Positions 44,498-54,163 of a DNA stretch of 64,000 bases are shown here, one piece after another. The notes under the pieces were generated by a model that saw nothing but the letters and a program-made list of their open reading frames with translations, was not told the DNA's origin and did not search any database. The DNA lies in NCBI RefSeq assembly GCF_000754095.2, contig NZ_JQSG02000003.1, forward strand, positions 361,397 through 425,396, written 5' to 3'. Numbering within the stretch: position 1 is the first letter of the stretch; the number at the start of each line of letters is the position of its first letter. This DNA comes from Acidihalobacter prosperus. GTDB taxonomy: Bacteria > Pseudomonadota > Gammaproteobacteria > DSM-5130 > Acidihalobacteraceae. A program made the position numbers and the translations under genes.

Positions 44498-45463
44498 TCA
44501 GACGCAGGCGCTGCCCGGCCCGTTGGGCACCAACGCACCGACCAGCTCGCTGACATGGGACACGCCATGGCGCTCCATGTAAGCGAGCATGCCCGCGTTG
44601 ATCCGCGGCAGGATCAGGGGATCGTAGAACAGCGCCGTGCCGATGCCGATCGCGGATGCGCCGGCGAGCAGGAATTCGATCGCATCCTCTGCGCTGGCCA
44701 CCCCGCCCTGACCGATGATCGGCACGCCGTGCGCTTTCGCAACCTGGTGTACCTGCCAGACCTTGAGCAGCGCGATCGGCTTGATCGCCGGCCCTGACAA
44801 CCCACCCTGATTGTTGCCGATATGCGGCCTGCGCGCATGGATATCGATGGCCATGCCCATCAGTGTATTGATCGCCGCAAAGGCGTCGGTGCCCGCCTCG
44901 ATGCAACGGCGCGCATTTTCGGCGATGTCGGTCTGGTTCGGCGACAACTTGGTGATCAGCGGCTTGTCCGTGGCCCGGCGGCATGCCTCGACCACCCGCG
45001 CCGACATGTCGGGGTCGTTGCCGAAGGCGACGCCGCCTTCCTTGACGTTGGGGCAGGAGATGTTGATCTCGATGGCGTCGATGGGCGAGTCGTCGAAACG
45101 CCGCGTCACCGCCTCGTACTCCTCCACGGTCGATCCCGAGACATTGGCAATGTAGCGCGTCTCGCCGAAATCCAGCGTCGGCAGGATTTCGTCCACCACC
45201 TTGGCCGCCCCCGGGTTCTGCAGGCCGATGGCATTGAGCATACCCGCCGGCGTTTCGTATACCCGATGCGCAGGGTTGCCGAGGCGGGGCGCCTCGGTGG
45301 TGCCCTTGAGGCAGATCGCGCCCACGTCGCGGTTGGAGTAGCCCGCCACGCGCGTGTATTCTTCGCCGAAGCCGACGCAGCCCGACAGCAGCACCAACGG
45401 TGTCGCCAGCTTCAGACCGCAGAAATCCACCGCCAACCGGGGGTCGCTACCGCGCTCGCTCAT
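44498..45463 (-). CDS. pyrD: Class 1 dihydroorotate dehydrogenase
   Basis: FMN enzyme oxidising dihydroorotate to orotate in pyrimidine synthesis (321 aa). The catalytic base is Cys (C137 in [11 protein letters not shown]), marking class 1 rather than the membrane-bound class 2 with Ser usual in gammaproteobacteria. IIGQGGV and [10 protein letters not shown] are FMN-binding parts. The class 1B electron-transfer partner PyrK is not adjacent. The start codon overlaps that of trmL head-to-head. A related dihydropyrimidine-type dehydrogenase is a less likely alternative. Confidence 0.87.
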   Translation of the reverse strand: MSERGSDPRLAVDFCGLKLATPLVLLSGCVGFGEEYTRVAGYSNRDVGAICLKGTTEAPRLGNPAHRVYETPAGMLNAIGLQNPGAAKVVDEILPTLDFGETRYIANVSGSTVEEYEAVTRRFDDSPIDAIEINISCPNVKEGGVAFGNDPDMSARVVEACRRATDKPLITKLSPNQTDIAENARRCIEAGTDAFAAINTLMGMAIDIHARRPHIGNNQGGLSGPAIKPIALLKVWQVHQVAKAHGVPIIGQGGVASAEDAIEFLLAGASAIGIGTALFYDPLILPRINAGMLAYMERHGVSHVSELVGALVPNGPGSACV

Positions 45464-45926
45464 GTTCCACGTCGTCCTCTATCAACCCGAAATCCCGCCC
45501 AACACGGGCAATGTGATTCGCCTCTGCGCCAATACCGGCTGCCAGCTGCATCTGATCCGCCCGCTGGGCTTCGCGCTCGACGACCGCCGCCTGCGCCGTG
45601 CGGGGCTGGACTACCACGAGTGGGCGCAGGTGCAGGAGTATGACAGCCTGCTGGCCTTCGCCGAAACCGTGCGCCCGCCGCGCAGCTTCGCCATGAGCAC
45701 CCGTGGCGCGCGTCCGCTCGCCGACGTCCGTTTCGCCGCGGGCGATGCCTTCGTGTTCGGCCCGGAGACGCGAGGCCTGCCCGATGCCGTGCTCGACGCC
45801 TACCCGCCCGAACAACGATTGCGTCTGCCGATGCGGCCACATAGCCGCAGCCTGAATCTTTCCAACAGCGTGGCGGTCACCGTGTTCGAGGCCTGGCGGC
45901 AGAACGGTTACGCCGGCGGCGCCTGA
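45462..45926 (+). CDS. trmL: tRNA (cytidine/uridine-34-2'-O)-methyltransferase
   Basis: SPOUT-class methyltransferase modifying the wobble base of tRNA-Leu isoacceptors (154 aa). [29 protein letters not shown] and [19 protein letters not shown] form the knotted AdoMet site. The homology-supported ATG shares CATG with the pyrD start on the other strand, so its upstream control lies inside pyrD. No clear ribosome site is seen. It converges on gpsA with six bases between stop codons. Confidence 0.95.
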   Translation: MFHVVLYQPEIPPNTGNVIRLCANTGCQLHLIRPLGFALDDRRLRRAGLDYHEWAQVQEYDSLLAFAETVRPPRSFAMSTRGARPLADVRFAAGDAFVFGPETRGLPDAVLDAYPPEQRLRLPMRPHSRSLNLSNSVAVTVFEAWRQNGYAGGA

Positions 45927-45932
45927 AACCGC

Positions 45933-46955
45933 CTAGCCGGCGAAGGACGCGCCCAGCTCCGGGCGCGGATCGCGCGCCAGCAGCGCCTGTACGGCGGCGG
46001 GCGCCGGCACACCCTCGTGAATCACGCGATAGACCTGCTCGCAGATCGGCAACTCCACGCCGTAGCGCTGGGCAACGCGCATTACGGCCTCCGCGGTCGT
46101 CGCACCTTCCACGACCTGCCCGATCGCTCGCCGGGCCGCCGCCAGCGTCTCGCCTCGCCCCAGGGCCAATCCAAGACGTCGGTTGCGCGACTGGTCGTCG
46201 GTGCAGGTCAGCACCAGATCCCCCAGCCCAGACAGCCCCATCAGGGTTTCCGGCCTGGCCCCCGCAGCCTCGAACAGACGCATCAGTTCCGCCAGGCCGC
46301 GGGTGATCAGCGCCGCCCGCGCATTGGCGCCATATCCCAGGCCATCGGAAATGCCGACCGCAATCGCCAGGACGTTCTTGAGCGCCCCACCCAGCTCGAC
46401 GCCCAGCATATCGTCGCTGGTGTAGACGCGAAACACCGCATTGCGCAGCCAGCCCGCCACCATTTCGGCATAGGCGGGATCGGGTGAAGCCACGGTGACG
46501 GCGGTCGGCTGACCGCGCGCGACCTCGGCCGCGAAACTCGGCCCGGAAATGACCGCGCGAGGTCGGTCGTCGCCCAACACCCGGGCGACGACCCGATCCA
46601 ATGTGTCCGCGTTTTCATGAGCCAGGCCCTTGGTCAGCCAGGCCAGTCGGGCCTCGTCCGGCAAACGCCCGCGCAGGCCTTCGACAAACTCCGGGAAGCC
46701 TGCACTGGGGATCGCGAGCACCAAGTCGCGCGCGCGCGCCAGCACATGATCGAGATCGGCCGTCGGCGTGAGGCCAGCCGGCAATTCGATATCGCCGAGG
46801 TAGCGCGCGTTGCGCCGGCTGGCGGCCATATCCGCGGCGTGCGTCGGATCGCGGCACCAAAGGAGGCAAGGGCGGCCGTTGCCGGCCAGCAGCACGGCAA
46901 CGGCCGTGCCCCATGAGCCGGCACCGAGTACGGCCAGCGGTGCCTCGCCTTGCAT
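45933..46955 (-). CDS. gpsA: Glycerol-3-phosphate dehydrogenase [NAD(P)+]
   Basis: Makes sn-glycerol 3-phosphate from dihydroxyacetone phosphate for phospholipids (340 aa). The dinucleotide fold starts LAVLGAGSWGTAVAVLLA; VISGPSFAAEVARGQPTAV and GLSGLGDLVLTCTDDQSRNRRLG are family hallmarks. It follows secB by 12 bases in the conserved rhodanese-grxC-secB-gpsA cluster. Confidence 0.97.
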   Translation of the reverse strand: MQGEAPLAVLGAGSWGTAVAVLLAGNGRPCLLWCRDPTHAADMAASRRNARYLGDIELPAGLTPTADLDHVLARARDLVLAIPSAGFPEFVEGLRGRLPDEARLAWLTKGLAHENADTLDRVVARVLGDDRPRAVISGPSFAAEVARGQPTAVTVASPDPAYAEMVAGWLRNAVFRVYTSDDMLGVELGGALKNVLAIAVGISDGLGYGANARAALITRGLAELMRLFEAAGARPETLMGLSGLGDLVLTCTDDQSRNRRLGLALGRGETLAAARRAIGQVVEGATTAEAVMRVAQRYGVELPICEQVYRVIHEGVPAPAAVQALLARDPRPELGASFAG

Positions 46956-46967
46956 GGTCCCTGCTGC

Positions 46968-47447
46968 TTAGTGGCTGGTGTTCGCCGCTTCTTCGCCCGC
47001 GCCCTGCTGCTCTAGCTGCTGCATGTAGAGGGCATCGAAGTTGATCGGCGCGAGCAGAAGCTGCGGGAAGCCACCCTTGGCGACCAGATCGGAGACCGCC
47101 TCGCGCGCGAACGGGAACAGCAGATTCGGGCAATAGCTGCCCAGCAGATGCCCCATGTGCTCGTCGGGAATGTTCTGCGCGGTAAACACACCAGCCTGCT
47201 TGATCTCGGCAAGATAGACGGTGCGTTCGCCGGAACGGGCCGTCACGGTCACCTGCAGCTCGACTTCCCATACACCGGCATCCAACGCCTGGTGCGCGAC
47301 GTTCAGCTGCACCTCGGCCTCCGGCTGCCACTCGCGCGTGAATACCTGCGGGGCGTCCGGCGACTCGAAGGAAACGTCCTTCAAGTAGATTTTCTGGATG
47401 CCAAACTGCTGGTCGATCGCTTCGGCGTTGCTGTTTTCGTCGGTCAT
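46968..47447 (-). CDS. secB: Protein-export chaperone SecB
   Basis: Tetrameric cytosolic chaperone holding precursors for SecA (159 aa). FGIQKIYLKDVSFESPDAP, YCPNLLFPFARE and FPQLLLAPINFDALY are diagnostic. The ATG at 47447 fits the family N-terminus; a longer frame adds 23 unrelated residues. It is in the grxC-secB-gpsA order. Confidence 0.97.
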   Translation of the reverse strand: MTDENSNAEAIDQQFGIQKIYLKDVSFESPDAPQVFTREWQPEAEVQLNVAHQALDAGVWEVELQVTVTARSGERTVYLAEIKQAGVFTAQNIPDEHMGHLLGSYCPNLLFPFAREAVSDLVAKGGFPQLLLAPINFDALYMQQLEQQGAGEEAANTSH

Positions 47448-47547
47448 CGGTCTTCTCGAGGCAGGGAATGTCGGGGGGCTATGGTAATCGCTCGCAGCGC
47501 GCGGCGGAACCGCCAACCGCCTTCAATGCGAACTGCGCCACACCATT

Positions 47548-47814
47548 TCAGATCGCGCCCGACGCCTCGAGCAACGGATCGAGCTCGCCGCGCCGTTCCA
47601 GCGCGGCCATATCGTCGAAGCCGCCGACGTGGCGGTCGCCGATAAAGATCTGCGGCACGCTGGTACGTCCGCTGCGTGCCTCCATTTCGGCACGCAGATC
47701 GTAGCGCCCCTCAAGCTTGCGGTCCTCGTAGCCGACGCCCTTGGCATCGAGGAGCCGGCGCGCGGCAACGCAGTAGGGGCAGTACTCGGTGGTGTACAGG
47801 ACGACGACACTCAT
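47548..47814 (-). CDS. grxC: Glutaredoxin 3
   Basis: An 88-aa dithiol glutaredoxin with the CPYC active site (TTEYCPYCVAA) and the glutathione-binding TSVPQIFIGDRHVGGFDD stretch. It reduces disulfides and mixed disulfides with glutathione. Located four bases after the rhodanese gene, in a cluster joining thiol and secretion functions. Confidence 0.95.
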   Translation of the reverse strand: MSVVVLYTTEYCPYCVAARRLLDAKGVGYEDRKLEGRYDLRAEMEARSGRTSVPQIFIGDRHVGGFDDMAALERRGELDPLLEASGAI

Positions 47815-47818
47815 GGAA

Positions 47819-48244
47819 TCAGCGCTTGCGCACGGGCAGATTGGCGTCGCGCCAGGCCAGCATGCCGCCGCGCAGATTGACCACCTTTTCGAAGCCGGCC
47901 TTGCGCAGCATCCGGCACGCCTGCGACGAGCGGTTACCCGAACGGCAATAGGCGATCACGGTCTTGTCGCGGTGCTTCTCCAGCTCCACCAGACGCTTGG
48001 CCAGCGAAGACAGCGGGATGTGCTTGGGCTTGCCGATCATGCCCTCACGCACCTCGTTGTCGTCACGCACATCCAGCACGATAGCGTCGTCGCTGTTCAT
48101 GAGCCGCACCACCTCGCCCGCACTCAAGTGCTTGACGCCGCTGGTCATGCGGGAAAACTCCACCCACACGATCATCGCGACGTTGAAAACCAAGGCCACG
48201 AACGGTATCGGATTGTTGGCTACGAACTGAAGATAGGCTTGCAT
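47819..48244 (-). CDS. Membrane-anchored rhodanese (YibN-like)
   Basis: A 141-aa protein with one N-terminal transmembrane helix (about residues 10-30) and a cytoplasmic rhodanese domain with catalytic Cys in AYCRSGNRSS. Single-domain rhodaneses of this kind carry persulfide sulfur. It precedes grxC, as yibN does in E. coli, and follows an ArsR-type gene whose cysteine spacing matches persulfide-sensing repressors. Confidence 0.93.
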   Translation of the reverse strand: MQAYLQFVANNPIPFVALVFNVAMIVWVEFSRMTSGVKHLSAGEVVRLMNSDDAIVLDVRDDNEVREGMIGKPKHIPLSSLAKRLVELEKHRDKTVIAYCRSGNRSSQACRMLRKAGFEKVVNLRGGMLAWRDANLPVRKR

Positions 48245-48298
48245 GAGACCCGGAACCCCAAGCTGACAAAAGCGGCACTATAGCCCAATGTCAGGGCG

Positions 48299-48616
48299 CT
48301 ATATACCGCTGCTGCAGAAGACTTCCTGCATCATGCCGATCAGGCGCAGGGTACGGTGGTCGCTCACGCGGTAGAACACCTTGTTGGCGTCCTTTCGCGA
48401 GGCCAGAATGCCCTTGTCGCGCAGGATCGCGAGATGCTGCGAAATATTGCTCTGCGAGGTGCCCACGCTGTCGACGATATCCTGCACACTGATTTCCTGG
48501 TCGCCCAGGGTGCAGAGAATCTTCAGGCGCAGGGGGTGCGACATGGCCTTGAGGGAACGCGAGGCACGGTCGATGTCCTCGTCGAGCGTCATCAATTCGG
48601 AGTTCAGGACTTCCAT
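48299..48616 (-). CDS. ArsR-family repressor, BigR/SqrR-like persulfide sensor candidate
   Basis: A 105-aa winged-helix repressor (SHPLRLKILCTLGD...TSQSNISQHLAILRDKGIL...). Two cysteines, C35 (KILC) and C101 (EVFC), are 66 residues apart, the spacing of the dithiol sensors SqrR and BigR; the arsenic-type CxCxxC is absent. It is 54 bases upstream of the rhodanese gene on the same strand. An AT-rich imperfect dyad (GCTGAATAATATTAGC, 48656-48671) lies 40 bases before its ATG and could be its operator. Redox or persulfide control of the cluster is inferred. Confidence 0.85.
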   Translation of the reverse strand: MEVLNSELMTLDEDIDRASRSLKAMSHPLRLKILCTLGDQEISVQDIVDSVGTSQSNISQHLAILRDKGILASRKDANKVFYRVSDHRTLRLIGMMQEVFCSSGI

Positions 48617-48837
48617 GCTTCTGACCTTATCGGTGGCGCGGGTGCCGGATCAACCGCTGAATAATATTAGCACTTTCCGATCAACCCATCCCGGCGCTTC
48701 AACCGGTGGCGTCGGGCATCGGCGCACCGGCTCTGTCGGACGGACGCCATCCCCGCGATCCGGATGGGTATACTGGCTTGCTTCGGCGCGCTGCGTTCGT
48801 AAATTACCAACTCCTTAATTATTACCCTGAACAATCC

Positions 48838-50022
48838 ATGCGGGCTAGTCGTTTTTATACCACCCCAAGAGCGGCCGCCCTCGCGGCCCTCGTTGCATGG
48901 CCGCTACTGGCCACCACCGGTGTTGCGCGCGCCGACAACGGCACCAGCCACAAGCTCAAGGACATCCAGAACCGCATTCAGACCGTCACGCGCGAACTCG
49001 AAAAAGCTCAGGGACAGCGTGGCCGCGTCGAAGCGCAGCTACGGCGCAGCGAACAGGCGATCGGCGCCGCCGAACAGGCACTGCGGCAGACGCGCGCAAA
49101 ACTGAGCGGACAACAGGCGCGCCTGGGCACGCTGATGGCACGCGCAAACCGGCAACAGGCCCGCCTGAAGAAACAGATCGAAGCACTGAGCGCCCAGGTC
49201 GTATCCGCCTACAAGGCCGGCCGCCAGCCGCGACTTCAGCTGCTGCTGAACCAGGAAGACCCCGCCAGGCTGAGCCGCATGCTCACCTATTACGACTACC
49301 TCAACCGCGCCCGCATGCGGGAGATCGCCAGTGCCCGACAGCATCTCGCGGGATTGATCAAGACCCAGCAGGCGCTCAAGGCGGAAACCCGCGCGCTCAA
49401 CGCCACGCTCGCCCAGCAGCGGCAACACCAGACCGAACTGGCACAGGCGGAGCGCCAGCGGCGGCTCGCGCTGGCCCAGCTCGACCGCAGCATCAGCGAC
49501 AAAAAGGCCCACCTGGCCAATCTCAAGCAGAACGCCAAGCGGCTGCAGGACGTGGTCGACTCCATCAATCGCGCGGTCGCCAGCAGCGCCTCGATCAACG
49601 CCCTCGACCATGCCCCCTTCGACACGCTGCGCGGTCGCCTGCCCTGGCCGGTGGCCGGCAGCATCGCCGCCCGCTACGGCGAACCGAGGGACGGCAGCGA
49701 CGGCGCGCTGCGCTGGCAAGGCACTTTCATCAGCGCGAAGCCCGGCACGCCCATCCGGGCCGTCGATGCGGGCCGCGTGGTGTTCGCCGACTGGCTGCGC
49801 GGGTACGGACTGCTGCTCATCATCGACCACGGCAAGGGATACATGACCCTCTATGGCCATGACCAGGCGATCTACCGACCGGTGGGGGCCTGGGTACGCG
49901 CCGGCGAAGTGGTGGCGAGCGTGGGCGACAGCGGCGGCGTACGCAGCAGCGGGCTGTATTTCGCAATCCGCCGCAACGGCCGCCCGCTCAACCCGGAACG
50001 CTGGTGCAGCGGGCATCCCTGA
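48838..50022 (+). CDS. envC: Murein hydrolase activator EnvC
   Basis: Periplasmic activator of AmiA/AmiB amidases at the division septum (394 aa). Signal peptide to about residue 30, a long coiled coil (about 35-270) and a C-terminal LytM domain. The LytM zinc ligands are degenerate (WQGTFISAKPGTPI where HxxxD would be), while LRGYGLLLIIDHGKGYMTLYGH and GGVRSSGLYFAIRRNGRPLNP match EnvC. It begins the envC-ctpA-deacetylase operon. Confidence 0.94.
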   Translation: MRASRFYTTPRAAALAALVAWPLLATTGVARADNGTSHKLKDIQNRIQTVTRELEKAQGQRGRVEAQLRRSEQAIGAAEQALRQTRAKLSGQQARLGTLMARANRQQARLKKQIEALSAQVVSAYKAGRQPRLQLLLNQEDPARLSRMLTYYDYLNRARMREIASARQHLAGLIKTQQALKAETRALNATLAQQRQHQTELAQAERQRRLALAQLDRSISDKKAHLANLKQNAKRLQDVVDSINRAVASSASINALDHAPFDTLRGRLPWPVAGSIAARYGEPRDGSDGALRWQGTFISAKPGTPIRAVDAGRVVFADWLRGYGLLLIIDHGKGYMTLYGHDQAIYRPVGAWVRAGEVVASVGDSGGVRSSGLYFAIRRNGRPLNPERWCSGHP

Positions 50023-50125
50023 GCCGCCGAAATCCCGTACCGCACGGCGGACCTTGGCCGGCCAAAATGGTAGAATCCGAACCACCGCCCCGCCAGCCTC
50101 CGGGGCCCCTGCCTTGGAGCACCGC

Positions 50126-51463
50126 ATGACGTCCAGATTCCGCACCCTGAGCACCCTGTGTCTGACGCTGACCCTGGGTATCGGCCCGGGCATGGGCGCA
50201 GCGATGGCCGCCGAAGGTCCAGCAGCATCCTCCGACAAGGCCGCGCAATACGCGCTCCCGCTCAAGGAACTGCAGACATTCAGCGAGATCTTCCAGCGCA
50301 TCAAGCAGGACTACGTCAAGCCGGTCAGCGACAAGGAACTGCTCGACAACGCCATCCAGGGCATGTTGACGGGGCTCGACCCCCATTCGGCCTACCTCGA
50401 CGCAAAAGCCTTCAAGCAGCTGCAGATCGATACCACCGGCGAATTCGGCGGCCTCGGGCTCGTGGTCGGCATCAAGGACGGCTTCATCCAGGTCGTTTCG
50501 CCCATCGACGACACGCCGGCGCAGCGCGCGGGCATCAAATCGGGCGACATCATCACCCGCATCAACGGCGTTTCCGTACAAGGCATGGGCCTGGACGAAG
50601 CCGTCAAGATGATGCGCGGCAAGCCCGGCACCGAGGTCAAGCTCGAAGTCGCGCGCGAAGGCGTCAGCAAGCCGCTGCACTTCACCCTCAAGCGCGAGGT
50701 CATTCGGGTCGACAGCGTCAAGAGCCGGATGCTCGAACCGGGCTACGGCTACGTGCGCATCACCAGCTTCCAGGCCAACACCGCAGCCAGCCTGAAAAAG
50801 GCCGTGGAAAAGCTCGATCATGAGAACAAAGGGGCGCTCAAGGGGCTCGTGCTCGACCTGCGCAACAACCCCGGCGGCGTACTCAATGCCGCGGTCGGCG
50901 TTTCCAACGCCTTCCTCAATCACGGCCTGATCGTCTACACCAAGGGCCGCATGTCCGATGCAGACCTGCGCTACGAGGCCACGCCCGGCGACATCCTGCA
51001 CGGCGCGCCGATGGTGGTGCTGGTCAACGGCGGCACGGCCTCCGCGGCCGAGATCGTTTCCGGCGCGCTCAAGGACAACCACCGGGCACTGATCGTCGGC
51101 ACGCGCACCTTCGGCAAAGGTTCGGTGCAGACGGTGCTGCCGCTTTCGCACGACACCGCGGTCAAACTCACCACCGCGCTCTATTTCACGCCCAACGGCC
51201 ACTCGATCCAGGCCGAGGGCATCGAACCGAACATCGTGGTCGAGCCGCTCGCCGTTGGCAAATCCCTCAGCGACGGCTTCCAGGCCCTGCGCGAGGCCGA
51301 TCTCGCCGGCCACCTGGCCAATCCCGACGGCAAGGACCAGAACCTGCGCAACGGCAAGGGCGACCCCGGGCTCGCGCGCACGGACTTCCAGCTCTATGAG
51401 GCGCTCACCGTGCTCAAGAGCCTGGTGCTGAGCCGAGGCTTCGGCGCCGCCGCCAGCGGCTGA
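50126..51463 (+). CDS. ctpA: Carboxy-terminal processing protease (S41)
   Basis: Periplasmic serine protease of 445 aa with a signal peptide (to AMAAEG), a PDZ domain (about 95-180; GGLGLVVGIKDGFIQVVSPIDDTPAQRAGI) and an S41 catalytic domain. The Ser/Lys dyad is seen in NGGTASAAEI and GTRTFGKGSVQ. Members trim lipoproteins and cell-wall hydrolases. It lies between envC and a divergent deacetylase, a common order. Confidence 0.96.
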   Translation: MTSRFRTLSTLCLTLTLGIGPGMGAAMAAEGPAASSDKAAQYALPLKELQTFSEIFQRIKQDYVKPVSDKELLDNAIQGMLTGLDPHSAYLDAKAFKQLQIDTTGEFGGLGLVVGIKDGFIQVVSPIDDTPAQRAGIKSGDIITRINGVSVQGMGLDEAVKMMRGKPGTEVKLEVAREGVSKPLHFTLKREVIRVDSVKSRMLEPGYGYVRITSFQANTAASLKKAVEKLDHENKGALKGLVLDLRNNPGGVLNAAVGVSNAFLNHGLIVYTKGRMSDADLRYEATPGDILHGAPMVVLVNGGTASAAEIVSGALKDNHRALIVGTRTFGKGSVQTVLPLSHDTAVKLTTALYFTPNGHSIQAEGIEPNIVVEPLAVGKSLSDGFQALREADLAGHLANPDGKDQNLRNGKGDPGLARTDFQLYEALTVLKSLVLSRGFGAAASG

Positions 51464-51471
51464 GCCGGGCG

Positions 51472-53138
<1,667 letters not shown>

Positions 53139-53142
53139 CATC

Positions 53143-53168
53143 CGAAGCGGGCGAGTCAGTCCGCTTCG
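53143..53168. terminator. Hairpin between the ferredoxin and chorismatase genes
   Basis: CGAAGCGG / CCGCTTCG form an 8-bp stem with a 10-base loop; the right arm lies inside the end of the chorismatase gene. No U-tract. It may serve both converging transcripts. Confidence 0.4.
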
Positions 53169-54163
53169 CCGAAGTAGGCGCCCTCGATTTCCGCCAGCAG
53201 TTCAGATCGGCACACGTCGCCATGCAAAAACAGCATCGGCAGCTGCGGGCCGAGGCGTTCGCGCAGCCAAGCTTCCGCAGCCGGTGCATCGGCTGGGTCG
53301 CGCAGATACACCTTGATCAGACTCAGCTCGTCGGGCGTGCGGATCGCCAGACCCTCGGCCCGGTGCGCCTCGCGCACCACCGCCTCGATATTGGCCAGCG
53401 TTTCGCCGAGCTGGGATTCCAGGGTTTCGTGCAACGAAGCATGGCCGACGATGCTGGCCGTGCCGGAGATATACAGGTGCACGCCCTCGCGCCAGTGCTT
53501 GAGCGTGGCCCGCGAGAACGAGGGGCTGCGCGGTCCGTAGCGCGGCGGATAACGGAAGGCGCTGACCTGCCGCGGATTCTCGATCTGCACGCCCGGCTCG
53601 CGCGCGGCCACGGCGAAAATCTGCAACCCGCCGGCGCAGGACCCCAATCCGCTGGCGGCCGGCAACCGGGCGTCGTCCAGCGCACGCAGTGCCTCCAGCG
53701 CGGCCGCACGGCCGACGCAGAAGGATTGATAGCGTTCCCGACCGGCTTCCTCCAGATTGATTCGCGGCAGATAATTCCACACGCGCACCAGATAGGGGTA
53801 ACCCGACGCGCGCAACGTTTCCAGCAACGCCGCGTACATCGTCTGCGCCTCGTGCTCGATGTGCGCCGAATCGGGCTGCAGCGCGCGCAGGAACAGCAAT
53901 TCGGAAGTGCGGGCGCCTTCGAATCGACCGTAGCGGTCGTGCACGACCGGCTCCGCACTGTGCCAGTACTCGCAGACCCTCGGACCGCCGATCTGCGGCA
54001 GCAGCACCGGAAAGTCGGCCACGCCGTCCGGCGGACGCAGCCTGGCACCGAAATCGATCAGGGCCAGCGTGTGTCGGTCGCCGACCAGCTCCGCACGCGC
54101 TTCGTCTGGCACGTACGCCATGCCGAAGGGGCCGGTGTACGCGGGGATGAGACCTGCGTTCAT
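53156..54163 (-). CDS. xanB2: Chorismatase, XanB2 type (hydroxybenzoate-forming)
   Basis: A 335-aa enzyme of the FkbO/Hyg5/XanB2 family, which splits chorismate into pyruvate and 3- or 4-hydroxybenzoate or a dihydrodiol. Length and landmarks fit XanB2: YLVRVWNYLPRIN, FCVGRAAAL, HLYISGTASIVGHASLH and the C-terminal MLFLHGDVCRSELLAEIEG with the catalytic-type Glu. The C-terminal half has the YjgF/RidA-like fold. The ATG overlaps the halogenase stop. In Xanthomonas this enzyme supplies the starter for xanthomonadin; the polyene operon nearby suggests the same here. It could also feed ubiquinone through 4-hydroxybenzoate. Confidence 0.88.
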   Translation of the reverse strand: MNAGLIPAYTGPFGMAYVPDEARAELVGDRHTLALIDFGARLRPPDGVADFPVLLPQIGGPRVCEYWHSAEPVVHDRYGRFEGARTSELLFLRALQPDSAHIEHEAQTMYAALLETLRASGYPYLVRVWNYLPRINLEEAGRERYQSFCVGRAAALEALRALDDARLPAASGLGSCAGGLQIFAVAAREPGVQIENPRQVSAFRYPPRYGPRSPSFSRATLKHWREGVHLYISGTASIVGHASLHETLESQLGETLANIEAVVREAHRAEGLAIRTPDELSLIKVYLRDPADAPAAEAWLRERLGPQLPMLFLHGDVCRSELLAEIEGAYFGEAD

